DNA from: Enterobacter dykesii
Lineage (GTDB): Bacteria; Pseudomonadota; Gammaproteobacteria; Enterobacterales; Enterobacteriaceae
Direction of reading: 5' to 3'
Length of the DNA stretch: 64,000 bases
Assembly (NCBI RefSeq): GCF_008364625.2
Contig: NZ_CP126604.1
Span: 3,472,001-3,536,000 of the forward strand
The notes under the pieces are model-generated. The model made no database searches, was not told the origin of the DNA, and worked only from the letters and a program-made list of their open reading frames with translations. Made by a program: the position numbers and the translations under genes. Every line of letters starts with the position of its first letter. The stretch's first letter is position 1. Of the stretch, positions 1 to 8,843 are shown one piece after another.

Positions 1-256
1 CCCAATCATTCAAACATGGATCATCGGTGTTACTTTTCTAAACCAATTAAGGAGTTATCCTCTGCAGGCTTTACTCTTCCTGAGTCGTTTGTTTGCCAAT
101 CACACGGCATACACCCACGTCAAACAGTTGGCGGTACCGTGGATTTTCAAGCGATAGCATGGGAAATTAAGTCTGTTTCCACAGACAGTCTCAACACAAA
201 AGTTTGGTAGGCCATGGCAATTATTCATTCCCTTAGTCCCCTAGAGGGGTGCCTTA
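1..256. other. no recognisable gene (island DNA left of IS remnant)
   Basis: A 64-codon open frame lies at 16-210 on the plus strand, but its product has no motif I recognise and there is no convincing ribosome binding site. A short stem (CCCCT-AG-AGGGG) sits at about 237-248. The stretch is best read as scrambled island DNA next to a transposon remnant. Confidence 0.4.
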
Positions 257-775
257 ATGATAAGGTCAGGAAATAAAGCGATAAACAGCATTTATCCGCA
301 GACGGAAGTCCAAATGTGCATTATTCACCAGATTCGCAACTCGATTAAATACGCTGCCTCAAAACATCACAAAGCGTTTATGGCTGACCTGAAGCCGGTC
401 TACCGCGCGGTATCAAAAGAGGCGGTGGAAACGGCGCTGGATGAGTTGGAGAAAAATGGGCGAGCAGTATCCGGTGGTGCTTCAGTCATGGCGGTGAAAA
501 TGAGAAAACGTGTCAGGCTATTTCCGTTATCCGGCAAATATTCGCAAGGTGATTTACACGACAAATTCCATCGAATCGGTGCATCATCAGTTCAGGAAGC
601 TGACAAAAACCAAAGGCGCCTTCCCGCATGAAAAAATCCTGCTGAAGCTACTTTATCTGTAACTGATGAATGCGCAAAAAAAATAGACAATTCCTATCCA
701 AAGCTGGAATTTGACATTGTCGCAGTTAGCCATTTATTTTGATTGGCGACTGAATAACGTGATGACGTTGTAGAG
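257..775 (+). pseudogene. IS256-family transposase remnant (C-terminal part, frameshifted)
   Basis: The frame opening at 257 encodes a typical IS256-family segment from about 285 on (AINSIYPQTEVQMCIIHQIR, then HHKAFMADLKPVYRAV), which belongs to the middle of the DDE transposase. After LDELEKNG, near 460, the frame is lost. The rest of the homology continues in another frame through the region encoding VIYTTN-IESVH, KLTKTKGAFPHE and LLKLLYL, and ends with a decayed NVMTL tail near 773. Several stop codons interrupt it. The N-terminal half and both terminal inverted repeats are missing or not recognisable, so this is a dead relic. The first ten or so codons of the open frame do not match the family. 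Confidence 0.8.
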
Positions 776-805
776 CTTTTAACGTAACAAAGAATTCTAA
801 ACGCT

Positions 806-1672
806 CTATTTTTTTCTGTGTACATTAGAATCAAATGCTAGTCTTACACTCTCAACGTTTCGTGACCAATATTTTAGAATAGTTTCCGCTAAAGCATCTT
901 GGCTTGCATTTGCTAATCGGTATTTTTTACTTTGATTGTTAATCACAAAATCTGATGCTTCAACATATTCCCATAAAGGGTCAATAAGGTCATTCACTGC
1001 CGCAGCTTTACTTTTCCAACCACCTTGTGGTGCAAGTTCATTTATAAGGTCTACTAATTTCCTCTGAATAACAATGTATACCTCTGTTTTCTTCTCTCCC
1101 CCCTTCTTTCCAGCCTTAACTCTAACGCCTGATAGTTCTGATTGTTTATCAATGTAAACCTTGAACCAAACCATTCCGATACACTTATCAAATAGACTAA
1201 AAGAGGTATTTAATGCCCTTAGCGCGATGCATTCATTTTCCGATGCTACCGACTGCCCCCATTGATACAACATTGAAGCATTAAAAAGATGCGCAAAAAA
1301 TATGTCATCAATTCTGATGGGCTCGATAATTAATGGAAAAAAAGTCTCCCGATAAATACGACTCTGTAAGTCTCGCCAGCACTCCTGTACAGGATCATAT
1401 AATTCTGTGTACTCCTCTTTGAGCTGTAACATCCCATTAACAGTGTGACTTTGATAATCCCGAAGATGAGGTTCTGAGTACAACCTTACACGCGTACCCA
1501 CTTTTGCAGATTTCCAGTACTGTTCTCTCATTCTGGCTAGTTCTTCTTGCATTACCGAGTAGCTTTCATCAAGTATTTCAGCATATCTCTCCCACTTGCA
1601 GTGTGACATCTCCTCAGAGACTTCCTTTCTTTTCTGGCTAATTTCTTCACAAATTTCAGATATAGAAAACAT
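806..1672 (-). CDS. hypothetical island protein, 288 aa
   Basis: I do not recognise the family. The start is taken at the ATG at 1672 (MFSISEI), which has a GGTGA element just upstream; a longer reading from a TTG at 1693 adds seven residues. The first 60 residues are charged and helix-prone (KRKEVSEEM, MQEELARMREQ). Near residue 195 there is a basic patch (VKAGKKGGEKKTE). No membrane segment or signal peptide is seen. It is divergent from the AlpA-type regulator gene, with about 125 bp between the starts, so it may be controlled by that regulator. The AT-rich codon use matches the surrounding island rather than the core genome. Confidence 0.6.
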   Translation of the reverse strand: MFSISEICEEISQKRKEVSEEMSHCKWERYAEILDESYSVMQEELARMREQYWKSAKVGTRVRLYSEPHLRDYQSHTVNGMLQLKEEYTELYDPVQECWRDLQSRIYRETFFPLIIEPIRIDDIFFAHLFNASMLYQWGQSVASENECIALRALNTSFSLFDKCIGMVWFKVYIDKQSELSGVRVKAGKKGGEKKTEVYIVIQRKLVDLINELAPQGGWKSKAAAVNDLIDPLWEYVEASDFVINNQSKKYRLANASQDALAETILKYWSRNVESVRLAFDSNVHRKK

Positions 1673-1796
1673 TAATTCACCATATATCAACAAGTTAACT
1701 CTTGTAAAAAATGTCTTTTTGCTACCCGGATTTTTTGCAAAATCCTTTGATCATACTCTTACACAACCAAACTGAACTAATGCAAGGTAACTTAAC

Positions 1797-2009
1797 ATGA
1801 ACACATCCAACGTCAGAATCCTTCGTTTAACCGACGTCGTCAGCAAAATGGGCATAAGCCGCTCCACCATCTATGATTGGCTCAATCCAAAATCTTCGCG
1901 CTACGATGCATCTTTTCCCAAACAGCGTCGACTGGGTAAGCAATCTATCGGCTGGCTGGAAGCTGAGTTAGACGAGTGGCTTTTACTCCGTAGTCAAGTG
2001 GGTTATTGA
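1797..2009 (+). CDS. alpA: AlpA-family transcriptional regulator
   Basis: This 70-aa protein has the MerR-like helix-turn-helix of the AlpA family: LRLTDVVSKMGISRSTIYDWL, then a short wing with FPKQRRLGKQSIGWLEAELDEWL. That layout and length are characteristic of AlpA, the activator of integrase or excision genes in CP4-57 and related elements. AAGG lies about 10 nt before the ATG. It probably regulates excision or early genes of this island. The integrase it would act on is not adjacent and may lie left of the window. Confidence 0.85.
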   Translation: MNTSNVRILRLTDVVSKMGISRSTIYDWLNPKSSRYDASFPKQRRLGKQSIGWLEAELDEWLLLRSQVGY

Positions 2010-2362
2010 GTCTTAATGAATTGCAAGTAAAGGCCATTAACTCAGCCATAAAAACAGAATAAGTCATTGAAATTTCGATACGAGATTGCGGAGGCATCAT
2101 TCGATTGAGACGATTAAACCTTAATAAAATCAACTTGCAAACCAATTGAATAGAGGTCCAAAAATACATTATTGACACTTTTTACAAGTATCAAATCAAG
2201 AAGAAAAGGACAATTGGCAGAAACATCAAGATCAAACATTTTTTTTGTCTTAGACAGATAACACTGTGAGGATGCCAATTGTCATCAAATGCTTTTTTAC
2301 GCCCTCAAAGTCAGAGGCGTCTGACGTGTCAAAAAATAATTAATGATACCGGATTCTAATCA
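2010..2362. other. 353-bp AT-rich gap, no gene seen
   Basis: There is no credible coding frame in this interval. The minus-strand 77-codon frame here overlaps alpA and lacks motifs. The DNA is AT-rich with several short poly-A/T tracts and probably carries the promoter of the gene starting at 2363. Confidence 0.4.
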
Positions 2363-2935
2363 ATGAAATTTTTTGCTTACTTCGCTTGTGTTGACTCTGC
2401 TGGAGCAAAAGGAGTTAGAGAGCATACTGTTTTTCAAGAAATATGCGATTTTTTCCATGTAGACTCAGAGAATATTGTTATTGAAATTGTTGACATTAAA
2501 CGACCATTTTCAGAACAACGGCTATTAAAGGAGCTCATTAATACAAAAATGAACCGTGGTGACACCATTATAATTACTGATTTAAGCTGTCTGGGAAGAA
2601 ATGTTGAGGACATAGAGGAGGCTTTATTTTTATTTTTTCGAAAGGAGATAAATGTCTACTGTTACCATCCTCGCACTAGAATTGAGCCAGCAATTGAATG
2701 CTGCATGTCATTTCTGATAACAGTCCAAAAAAAAGTCGACATTCATAATCTTAAGTCAACAAGGAGCCGGTATCAGACAATGAAAAAAGCGTTAGGAAGA
2801 AAAAAAGGAAGTAAACATGAGTTGGGAATATTAAAACTTAAGCTGAAAGGACATACACAGATACAAACGGCTAAAATTCTAGGTATCAGTATTTCAACAG
2901 TCAAACGCCACTGGAAAAACACATTTATTACTTAG
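2363..2935 (+). CDS. serine-resolvase-like DNA-binding protein with degenerate catalytic site
   Basis: The 190-aa protein has the overall plan of a small serine recombinase. An N-terminal resolvase-like domain spans about residues 1-110 (the RGDTIIITDLSCLGRN stretch matches the family's GD-x-LDRLGR block), followed by a linker helix and a C-terminal Hin-type helix-turn-helix (residues about 160-187, AKILGISISTVKRHWKN). The usual Y-A-R-V-S-T catalytic block reads YFACVDS, so both the Arg and the nucleophilic Ser appear replaced. In the second block LDRLGR reads LSCLGR, losing Asp and Arg. I infer it binds DNA but cannot recombine it, and may act as a regulator. The start lacks a strong ribosome binding site. 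Confidence 0.65.
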   Translation: MKFFAYFACVDSAGAKGVREHTVFQEICDFFHVDSENIVIEIVDIKRPFSEQRLLKELINTKMNRGDTIIITDLSCLGRNVEDIEEALFLFFRKEINVYCYHPRTRIEPAIECCMSFLITVQKKVDIHNLKSTRSRYQTMKKALGRKKGSKHELGILKLKLKGHTQIQTAKILGISISTVKRHWKNTFIT

Positions 2936-3186
2936 CAAAAACAAGCTAATTAGAGAGTAACTTTAATATAGCCATCACAGGCTAGGACTGTCTTTTTCTA
3001 AAATTTAGATGTTGGAAAGGTATTATAATGGCAATCTACTCTTAGCCCTGACTAATAGTCATCTAAGAGCAGTATTATTAATCAAGTAATTATCAGATCA
3101 CAACAGTATGGGGATACGATGCTCTGATGCCTGAATATACCTGAATCAAAGACAATGTACAGTCTTGTCTGTGTGGCAATCATCAA

Positions 3187-3206
3187 TACGGTCTTTAAAG
3201 ACCGTA
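3187..3206. promoter_or_regulatory. 20-bp perfect palindrome upstream of the YfjJ-type gene
   Basis: TACGGTCTTTAAAGACCGTA is a perfect 20-bp dyad whose right edge is 25 bp before the start codon at 3232. Its size and position fit an operator for a dimeric repressor. A U-poor flank makes a terminator unlikely. Which regulator binds is unknown; AlpA and the resolvase-like protein are the local candidates. Confidence 0.6.
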
Positions 3207-3231
3207 GGACCAACCACATAGGAATACTTAT

Positions 3232-3834
3232 ATGAGTTATGTTGAACTTTACCGATCAATAATCAATCGTTCATTGAGTTTGATTACGAACAGGCACCAA
3301 AGAGTTGCTGCGTTCAGGGTTGATACTCATTTTCCGGGGATAGTTGACAACGGTGATAATATTTGCTGCTTTCATAGCCTGGAACCTGGTGAAATTAGCC
3401 GTATGTGCAAATCAATGGAGGCTAAGCTCATAGCCGATATTCAGAGAAAAGAGCGAGAAGGGAAACGTGTATACCGAGGAACAGTAATTATTATATGGGC
3501 GAGAGCATTTTCATTATCGGGTAAATGCCATTACCACCTTTGCCTCCTGTTTAACAAAGATGCCTACTATCATCTCGGGGATTATGAGCAAGAAAATACG
3601 CTAAGAGCAATGATCACTGGAGCTTGGTATAGCGCGATGGGATTGCAACTGGACGATCACCCAGGTTTGGTGCATTTTCCAGAGAACTGTCGATATGTGT
3701 TGAATTCCAGCCATCTTGATTTCCAGGAAAACTACCAGGAATTACTGAACCGCTTGGATTATCTCGCTAAAATAGAGACCAAAATCTTTGGTGAAGGATA
3801 TCGTAATTTCGGTTCTTACCAAATCGACCTTTAA
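3232..3834 (+). CDS. YagK/YfjJ family protein (inovirus Gp2-like, DUF3296)
   Basis: The 200-aa product resembles YfjJ and YagK of E. coli cryptic prophages. It starts with a short basic region, then VDTHFPGIVD, and has the rolling-circle-initiator-like pattern seen in inovirus Gp2 proteins, including a His-containing strand (CHYHLCLLFNKDAYYHLGDY). It ends with the typical NRLDYLAKIETKIFGEGYRNFGSYQ stretch, quoted here only for its key residues. AGGA lies 8 nt before the ATG. The family is a hallmark of CP4-type islands; its role is uncertain, perhaps DNA replication or nicking. A palindromic operator candidate precedes it. Confidence 0.8.
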   Translation: MSYVELYRSIINRSLSLITNRHQRVAAFRVDTHFPGIVDNGDNICCFHSLEPGEISRMCKSMEAKLIADIQRKEREGKRVYRGTVIIIWARAFSLSGKCHYHLCLLFNKDAYYHLGDYEQENTLRAMITGAWYSAMGLQLDDHPGLVHFPENCRYVLNSSHLDFQENYQELLNRLDYLAKIETKIFGEGYRNFGSYQIDL

Positions 3835-3875
3835 TTTCAATGTGGCCTTCCTGTTTAGGGAAGGCCTTTTTCACA

Positions 3876-4790
3876 TCAGGGATAAGTGATGTGCCCTACA
3901 ATCGCGCAGATGAGTCGATAATCGCTAACGTAGAAGATCTCCGGATTTTCAGTATCTTGCTCGCCGATAAAGAATACCCATGCTTTATCTTTCAGCCCCT
4001 TGCCTTTGGCTTCTATTGCCTCGGTACGGGCAGCCTCCAGCTCTTTACGAACCACGGTACGCTTGGCTTTTGACCAGCTAGCCCAATCGATGTAGATCTG
4101 GTAGCTTCGGGTAGGTTTAGGTTTACCTGACTCATCTTCCCCCCATTCACCAGACAAGGGAATGATGAGGTTTTCATCATTTTCAGTAAATTTGTTCCAA
4201 AGCAGTGGTGCATAAAAGATCTTCGGCTCCGGGTAAGGTTGAACCTCATTCCGGAGCTTTTTAAACGCCGTCATGTAGATTTGACCACTGATACCGGGAA
4301 CGTTAAGCGACATTCCCCGGTCATGCGGGAAACGGATGAAGGCACGGCAAATATTGCGAATAGCATTCACTTGACGCCGGGATTGTCGTTCGGGTGAATT
4401 ACCTTCACCAGATTGTGAGGATGCTGAACGTGTCGAACTGGATTTACTTTCATCACCAGCGATATCTGGTTCAACAACCGGGCGCTGTTCAATCAACTTT
4501 AATCCTGAGGGCATTAAACCCGGAGCACTATCCAGTATGTTGCGGACACTCGCCTTCTGGCCTTGGCGAATTACTGTGCTTTCAGCATCAGCATCACATT
4601 CATGATGATGTTGAATATGTCGTTTCTTTTTAAAATAGGCTCTGACTTTTTTATCTTTTTCCCATGCAGCAGGATGCATGGTTATACCACACCCCCAGCA
4701 CACATAGCCTTCAGTATCAACGCTATCAAGCAACCACAGGTCCTCTGCTTCTACAATCTCACGGGTATGTTTATCACGTGCAGACTCCAT
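3876..4790 (-). CDS. Cys/His-rich protein, downstream partner of STAND nuclease gene
   Basis: This 304-aa protein of unknown function starts 28 bp after the stop of the large STAND gene on the same strand, with a strong AAGGAG site, so the two are very likely one transcript. Residues 31-65 carry a metal-binding-like cluster (C31-x2-C34, H58, H61-H63, C65), reminiscent of the N-terminal finger of CoiA-like proteins. Residues about 105-140 are a Ser/Glu/Arg-rich linker. The C-terminal half is a globular domain I do not recognise (ISGQIYMTAFKKL, PKIFYAPLLWNKF, FFIGEQD). It may be a regulator, sensor or effector helper for the STAND protein; that is inference from linkage only. Confidence 0.65.
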   Translation of the reverse strand: MESARDKHTREIVEAEDLWLLDSVDTEGYVCWGCGITMHPAAWEKDKKVRAYFKKKRHIQHHHECDADAESTVIRQGQKASVRNILDSAPGLMPSGLKLIEQRPVVEPDIAGDESKSSSTRSASSQSGEGNSPERQSRRQVNAIRNICRAFIRFPHDRGMSLNVPGISGQIYMTAFKKLRNEVQPYPEPKIFYAPLLWNKFTENDENLIIPLSGEWGEDESGKPKPTRSYQIYIDWASWSKAKRTVVRKELEAARTEAIEAKGKGLKDKAWVFFIGEQDTENPEIFYVSDYRLICAIVGHITYP

Positions 4791-4818
4791 TACTTTCTCC
4801 TTGTTAGGCTTTTAACCG

Positions 4819-7800
4819 TCATTCAAACCTCTGTTCCCTCTCACAATCTTCCCGTAACTCGCGTTCTTTTTGACGTTCCACCCACTTCTTCATTTTTTCG
4901 CAAACTACTTTCGCAGCCTCGGCGATATCTGGACGCTCATGTTGGCTCAGTGTACTGATAGTCCTTGATCTAGCTTGCATTATGTTCGCAAGGCTACCAG
5001 TCCAGGATGATGGAGTAATGCGCTCAGCAAAAGACTCCAGTACAGCTAGTGGCTCAGGTGACGCCTCTAGAAGTTCTATAGCCGTTTCGTGTATGGTCAG
5101 TGCACTCTGCTCACCATTTTTTGACCAAAGATTTATTCCACCAGCTACAACGGGCCAAACAAAGGGATCATTTCTGGCGCGGCACCATGCAATTAGAACG
5201 CTTGTATTTATTTTTGCTAGGGGATAAGTGCGTAAGCCACCACGATTAATAAAGAATTGTCTTCTTTGCCGCTGTTCCTCAGTACCTTCAAAAATGCGAT
5301 TGAGAAATGCTTCTGGCATCGATGCAGCAGTTGTAGCTATAGTTTTATGAAATCCAGACACATATCCATAATGTTCATCAATGACGCTGAATATTGTGTC
5401 CAACCACTCTATTTTTCTTGAGTCATTACCATCGAAACGCAATGCAGCATGGATAACTTGTTCCATGCGATAATCGATTGCCCCCCCTTGGTCTCTGTCG
5501 CTGTTTTGAATCCTCTGGATAGCTGCTGCGAGACCGATTAATCGAAAGTCTGCACCGAGCGTATCTGCAGATTCATCTTTACCATGAAGCTTCATGGATA
5601 GTGCATCCAAAATAACATCGTCGCCGCTAACTTTATTTAGGAGGCGCTTAGCAAGATCAAGTAAACGGACTCTCGGTAAATTGGCGTATTGGTCTCGCCA
5701 GAGAATTGGCTCATACATAAAAGGGCTAATGTCTGGATCATCCAAATGCTTCATGCAGCGATCCAAATCATTTACTGTAAATTTCCCCCAAGGATGCAAG
5801 CCAACCAATACCTGTCGCAGTTCAGGATGCTGCGCACATTGGTCGAGAAACTTCTGTGCTAATGATGGATCGACAGAGTCAACTTCTTCGATGAATCCCC
5901 CAATAACTCCAAAGTCTTTGTTAGCATCTGGCTGTTTTTCAATTTGTTCAACAAGTCGCTGCCAGCCAATACGTAGATCATGTGCCCCTCGAGCAAGTCC
6001 TCGACCAAAGCCAGCACGATAAGGCATTCCACCGATGGAGAACAGATCTGCTCCTAACTCCTCAATTACATGATTTGATGAGGCAAAGTTTTGTCCCAAT
6101 TGAAGTGCTTTAGCTTCAAGTCGTTTTCCAGCTGCGGTATATTTATCGGAGTCCTCATGATCAAAATCCGCATCCAGTGCCCAATAATCATGATTTTTAC
6201 TCAACACGTATGTCTTTATTGTTGGAATTAACGCAATGGGCTCCAACTCCTTCTCTAAGGCAGCAAGATTATCCGGCAACTGCTCAACATCATCTCCATC
6301 GCTACGCTTGGTATAGTCAAAATAAACCGTTGAACGAACGGCTTTCCAACCTTCCCCCCAAGGACTTAAAACATTTAATGTACGGGCAGCATCGATGAGT
6401 TTGTCTCGCATTGCTTCTTGAAACCAAATTCCCCTGAATTTGTCAGCCAGGATTGATCTTGCAGGCTTTTCAAGCTCAGGATCTCCGGATACCGCTAATT
6501 GGATAATGACGTCAATAAAGGCGCTGCGCCATTCAACAAGTTCATCATAGTTGGGTTCGTATCCATAGTCTCTTGGTCGAGCTCCAAACTCACTAACTCC
6601 AAACCCTGACCACGGAGGGCCATCCAAGGCGGTTGACAGCATCTTGAAGCCCAAAGATCTACGCGTAAGAGTGCTTGATGCAATGCATTCGTTCATTAAA
6701 GCAATACGCTGGCTCAGGGATGCATGAGTACCAGACAGATACGCCTGGAAAAACCTTGGGACCATGTTTAGAGCAGAATCCAGATTATTATTATCGGCTT
6801 CGTCCTCTGCCATTTGGATAAGAAGCCTGGCGCATCGCTCAAAGGCATTCGGTTCGTATGCCATCAATTGTAAAAGACGCAGAATACTACGTCGCTGCGG
6901 ATTGTAGCCCGGCTCCATACCTTTGAAATCAGATGATGAGAGTACGGCAGCCTCAATTCTGTTGAGCAATGCTTCAGGTGCAACCGGTCCGATATACCCA
7001 AGTATTCGTAACGAAATATCATTTAACTCGGCTATTCTTCCTAACATCCCTTCAGGCTGAAGCCAGGCTTCTACAATTTCTTTCGCAACAGGATGGTCAT
7101 GCAACAACCCCAAGCGATGCGAAAAAGACATTAATAAACGCTCACAATCCGGAGCTTCAAAAGTCGCCCTAAGTTGATCAACAGGAATACTGTCGAGTGC
7201 GGATGCTGCCAATCTGTTAGCAATGGCATGAGGTAAGATAGCTCTCCAGTGAGATCTTTTCTGAACGATATGACGTTCCATCAACTTCGTAACGGCTTTA
7301 AATAACTGGGTTCTGGAATACTCAAAGAGCGCCCCTAATATTTCCAGTTCATCGGTAGCAGCATCTTGACTAGATACCGAGAATGAATACACCAGTGACA
7401 ATATTTCAGCTTGCTCCCGTAAATTACCGTCGGGATGATTACGCTGTTCAAACAAACGATTAAACAACTGCGCATCAGAAAGTAGAGCCAAACTCTCGCC
7501 TTCCTCCCCTCTCTCCGCTATAGCCAAAGCAACTCTTGCATTCCCATCTGCGAACTCAGCAATACGACGGGCATTATTCTGACCAATAGATGGGAAGCGA
7601 CGGATAAGAAGTTGCTCAGCCACCTCTGGACCATCTGTCTCAATATGGATGACCTCAGTTGTCTGTGGTTTGTCATCCCTAATGTCGTACTCGATCGTGA
7701 TGAGACTTACTTCTTTTCCTGCAGCTGATACCTTGCTAGCAAGTGAAGCATGGAGTTCTGATGGGCAATTATCAAGGATCATAATTGCTCGTCGGTCCTC

Positions 7801-8673
7801 AGCGATCAGCTTATCAAGCATTGCTGTCGCCGACGGTACTGGCTCAGAGCCAGTATCAACATAAATAGCTACTGTCCGGTCAAGCGCATCTGTTCCAATA
7901 GATTCATCAAAGAGTGCCTGAACGATTCGAGTCTTCCCAACCCCAGACAATCCTGTAATACGAACCGCCTTATTCGTCGAACGGATAAGTGCTCGCATTG
8001 GGCTAATTGCTTCATCAATTTTGAGTTTTTGTCCCCTTCCCGACGGTAAAGTAATGGTTACGCCTGGGGCTGAGATTAGAGTGTCTGTAACACCTTGTGG
8101 CGGATTGCTCCAAGCTCCGTAGGGTTGCCAGCCGGAATACCCTTGCCCAAGCTTCCCTTTTACCCACAGCATGACTGATGGATATTGGCGCAACCATTGA
8201 ATGAGTTTGGAACGGTCGTAGAAATCAAGATGAAGAGTGCTTTTATTAGGATCATCTTTTACTGCATCCCTCATCGCTTTGAGACGATCCGCCTTTCCTG
8301 ACGGCGAGCAATCATCACCTAGGCTGACAATTATGTAGCTGCCTTGTTTTCTGGCTTGTTCAGATATGATGGGTGAAAGCGCTTCGCCGATGCCCATTTC
8401 CTTCTCAATTGTAGCCTTTGGCATTTTATGTTTCTTTGCCTGAAAGACCGTATTAGGCCTTATAAGAAAGCTAGGTTTCAGTTGATCAACTGGAACCTGA
8501 ACATGGATATCAATTCCTCCGTCAGGGGCTGTAATTGAACCAGACCAATTTACACATGCTGGGCTATGGCCATGCATTGCTACTTCAGCTTCCGCTAGCC
8601 TGGCAATCAGCTCTTCTAGCTGAGTATCGGAGAGCCGAAGTAATTCGTCCTTTTCAATGTCAAAGATTGCCAC
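4819..8673 (-). CDS. Mrr/PD-(D/E)xK nuclease-STAND NTPase fusion (Avs-like defence protein)
   Basis: The 1284-aa protein opens with a restriction-nuclease-like domain: residue block 50-82 has D51-GGID and then Q78-A-K, the D...QxK pattern of Mrr/Cap4-type PD-(D/E)xK nucleases. A P-loop NTPase follows with Walker A GLSGVGKT at 241-248 and Walker B AIMILDN ending near D301. About 800 residues of helical, repeat-like sequence form the C-terminal half, as in STAND sensors. This plan is that of AVAST (Avs)-type proteins, which sense phage proteins and cut DNA on activation. It starts at GTG (8673) behind AAGG/GAAGG. It is cotranscribed with the Cys/His-rich gene downstream. Which Avs type it belongs to, or whether it is a new one, cannot be decided by eye. 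Confidence 0.75.
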   Translation of the reverse strand: MAIFDIEKDELLRLSDTQLEELIARLAEAEVAMHGHSPACVNWSGSITAPDGGIDIHVQVPVDQLKPSFLIRPNTVFQAKKHKMPKATIEKEMGIGEALSPIISEQARKQGSYIIVSLGDDCSPSGKADRLKAMRDAVKDDPNKSTLHLDFYDRSKLIQWLRQYPSVMLWVKGKLGQGYSGWQPYGAWSNPPQGVTDTLISAPGVTITLPSGRGQKLKIDEAISPMRALIRSTNKAVRITGLSGVGKTRIVQALFDESIGTDALDRTVAIYVDTGSEPVPSATAMLDKLIAEDRRAIMILDNCPSELHASLASKVSAAGKEVSLITIEYDIRDDKPQTTEVIHIETDGPEVAEQLLIRRFPSIGQNNARRIAEFADGNARVALAIAERGEEGESLALLSDAQLFNRLFEQRNHPDGNLREQAEILSLVYSFSVSSQDAATDELEILGALFEYSRTQLFKAVTKLMERHIVQKRSHWRAILPHAIANRLAASALDSIPVDQLRATFEAPDCERLLMSFSHRLGLLHDHPVAKEIVEAWLQPEGMLGRIAELNDISLRILGYIGPVAPEALLNRIEAAVLSSSDFKGMEPGYNPQRRSILRLLQLMAYEPNAFERCARLLIQMAEDEADNNNLDSALNMVPRFFQAYLSGTHASLSQRIALMNECIASSTLTRRSLGFKMLSTALDGPPWSGFGVSEFGARPRDYGYEPNYDELVEWRSAFIDVIIQLAVSGDPELEKPARSILADKFRGIWFQEAMRDKLIDAARTLNVLSPWGEGWKAVRSTVYFDYTKRSDGDDVEQLPDNLAALEKELEPIALIPTIKTYVLSKNHDYWALDADFDHEDSDKYTAAGKRLEAKALQLGQNFASSNHVIEELGADLFSIGGMPYRAGFGRGLARGAHDLRIGWQRLVEQIEKQPDANKDFGVIGGFIEEVDSVDPSLAQKFLDQCAQHPELRQVLVGLHPWGKFTVNDLDRCMKHLDDPDISPFMYEPILWRDQYANLPRVRLLDLAKRLLNKVSGDDVILDALSMKLHGKDESADTLGADFRLIGLAAAIQRIQNSDRDQGGAIDYRMEQVIHAALRFDGNDSRKIEWLDTIFSVIDEHYGYVSGFHKTIATTAASMPEAFLNRIFEGTEEQRQRRQFFINRGGLRTYPLAKINTSVLIAWCRARNDPFVWPVVAGGINLWSKNGEQSALTIHETAIELLEASPEPLAVLESFAERITPSSWTGSLANIMQARSRTISTLSQHERPDIAEAAKVVCEKMKKWVERQKERELREDCEREQRFE

Positions 8674-8843
8674 GCCTTCACCTTAGTAAAAAATTTTTGC
8701 CATTATTCATACTTTGAGTTCACTGAAAGCCGAGTAACTTCCATCCATTCTCCAAATGTTCAGCTTTCGGACATCGTTCGTTTGGGTTGACATCATGTGA
8801 ATAAGATTAAAATACAACCCGCGTCATCTTCGTTTCCCTGATT

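Noticed and set aside
16..210. Plus-strand 64-codon frame at the window start
   Set aside because: No family resemblance or ribosome binding site; treated as island filler DNA.
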